A stretch of 5,384 nucleotides of DNA. Origin: an uncultured Collinsella sp. (GTDB taxonomy: Bacteria > Actinomycetota > Coriobacteriia > Coriobacteriales > Coriobacteriaceae). This document shows positions 5,263-5,384 of this stretch, one piece after another. The notes beneath the pieces were generated by a model that saw only the letters and a program-made list of their open reading frames with translations, searched no databases and was not told the origin of the DNA. Positions within the stretch are counted from its first letter, which is position 1. The number at the start of each line of letters is the position of its first letter. The position numbers were made by a program, and so were the translations under genes. The stretch spans positions 1 through 5,384 of the forward strand of contig USCJ01000109.1 in the NCBI GenBank assembly GCA_900553215.1. Direction: 5' to 3'.

Positions 5263-5384
5263 ATGGAACAAAAGACCAAGGAAGCAGCTTCGCACGCTGC
5301 GATTCCTGTGAGCATCTCGGCGATGCTCGTCACGCTGGGCGTGGTGTACGGCGATATCGGCACCAGCCCCATGTATGTAACCAA
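5263..5384 (+). CDS. kup: Kup-family potassium uptake protein, N-terminal fragment (3' end outside window)
   Basis: ATG 5263 opens a frame that runs off the window after 40 codons. The product begins MEQKTKEAASHAAIPVSISA and continues MLVTLGVVYGDIGTSPMYV. The GVVYGDIGTSPxY motif in the first membrane helix is the hallmark of Kup/HAK/KT transporters, low-affinity potassium importers thought to be K+/H+ symporters; its aspartate (D31) lies in the region linked to ion coupling. A short hydrophilic cytoplasmic N-terminus precedes the helix, as usual. A full family member is over 600 residues, so most of the protein is unseen. The start is supported by GGAAGGAAA at 5247-5255 and by a TATAAT box upstream. 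No frameshift or stop is visible in the part present. Confidence 0.88.
   Translation, partial: MEQKTKEAASHAAIPVSISAMLVTLGVVYGDIGTSPMYVT

Overview
The window is GC-rich, gene-dense bacterial chromosome. Codon bias toward C/G, an S. aureus LtaS-type polyglycerol-phosphate synthase, a Kup potassium transporter and a TGTGACAAAGGG-type intergenic palindrome together suggest a Gram-positive gut actinobacterium of the Coriobacteriia, Collinsella-like. This placement is inference from gene content and style; no rRNA or marker gene is present. No mobile-element gene, CRISPR array, tRNA or rRNA was found.

Layout. (1) Positions 1-414, plus strand: the 3' end of a GntR/HutC-type regulator, with only the UTRA ligand-sensing domain in the window. 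(2) 488-1420, plus: class I mannose-6-phosphate isomerase (manA), followed by a strong GC hairpin. (3) 1421-1718: a convergent intergenic region with no gene for protein. It holds the manA terminator and, on the minus strand, a dense set of inverted repeats ending in a hairpin plus U-tract; this is the best candidate for something undescribed (a structured 3' UTR or a small RNA of about 200 nt). (4) 1719-4019, minus: a 766-residue membrane-anchored LtaS/phosphoglycerol transferase-like enzyme. (5) 4020-4232: a divergent promoter region with a short tandem repeat. (6) 4233-5102, plus: an FMN-dependent nitroreductase-family protein, followed 2 bases later by a perfect 16-bp palindrome. (7) 5263 to the end, plus: the first 40 codons of a Kup potassium transporter, preceded by a good -10 box and ribosome binding site.

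How the genes fit together. The regulator and manA run in the same direction with 73 bases between them and may belong to one sugar-utilisation unit, the regulator sensing a phosphorylated sugar and ManA feeding mannose-6-phosphate into glycolysis as fructose-6-phosphate. The other three genes (envelope polymer synthesis, redox enzyme, potassium uptake) look like independent transcription units, each with its own leader or terminator signals. The window reads as ordinary core genome; the unexplained content lies in the intergenic regions.
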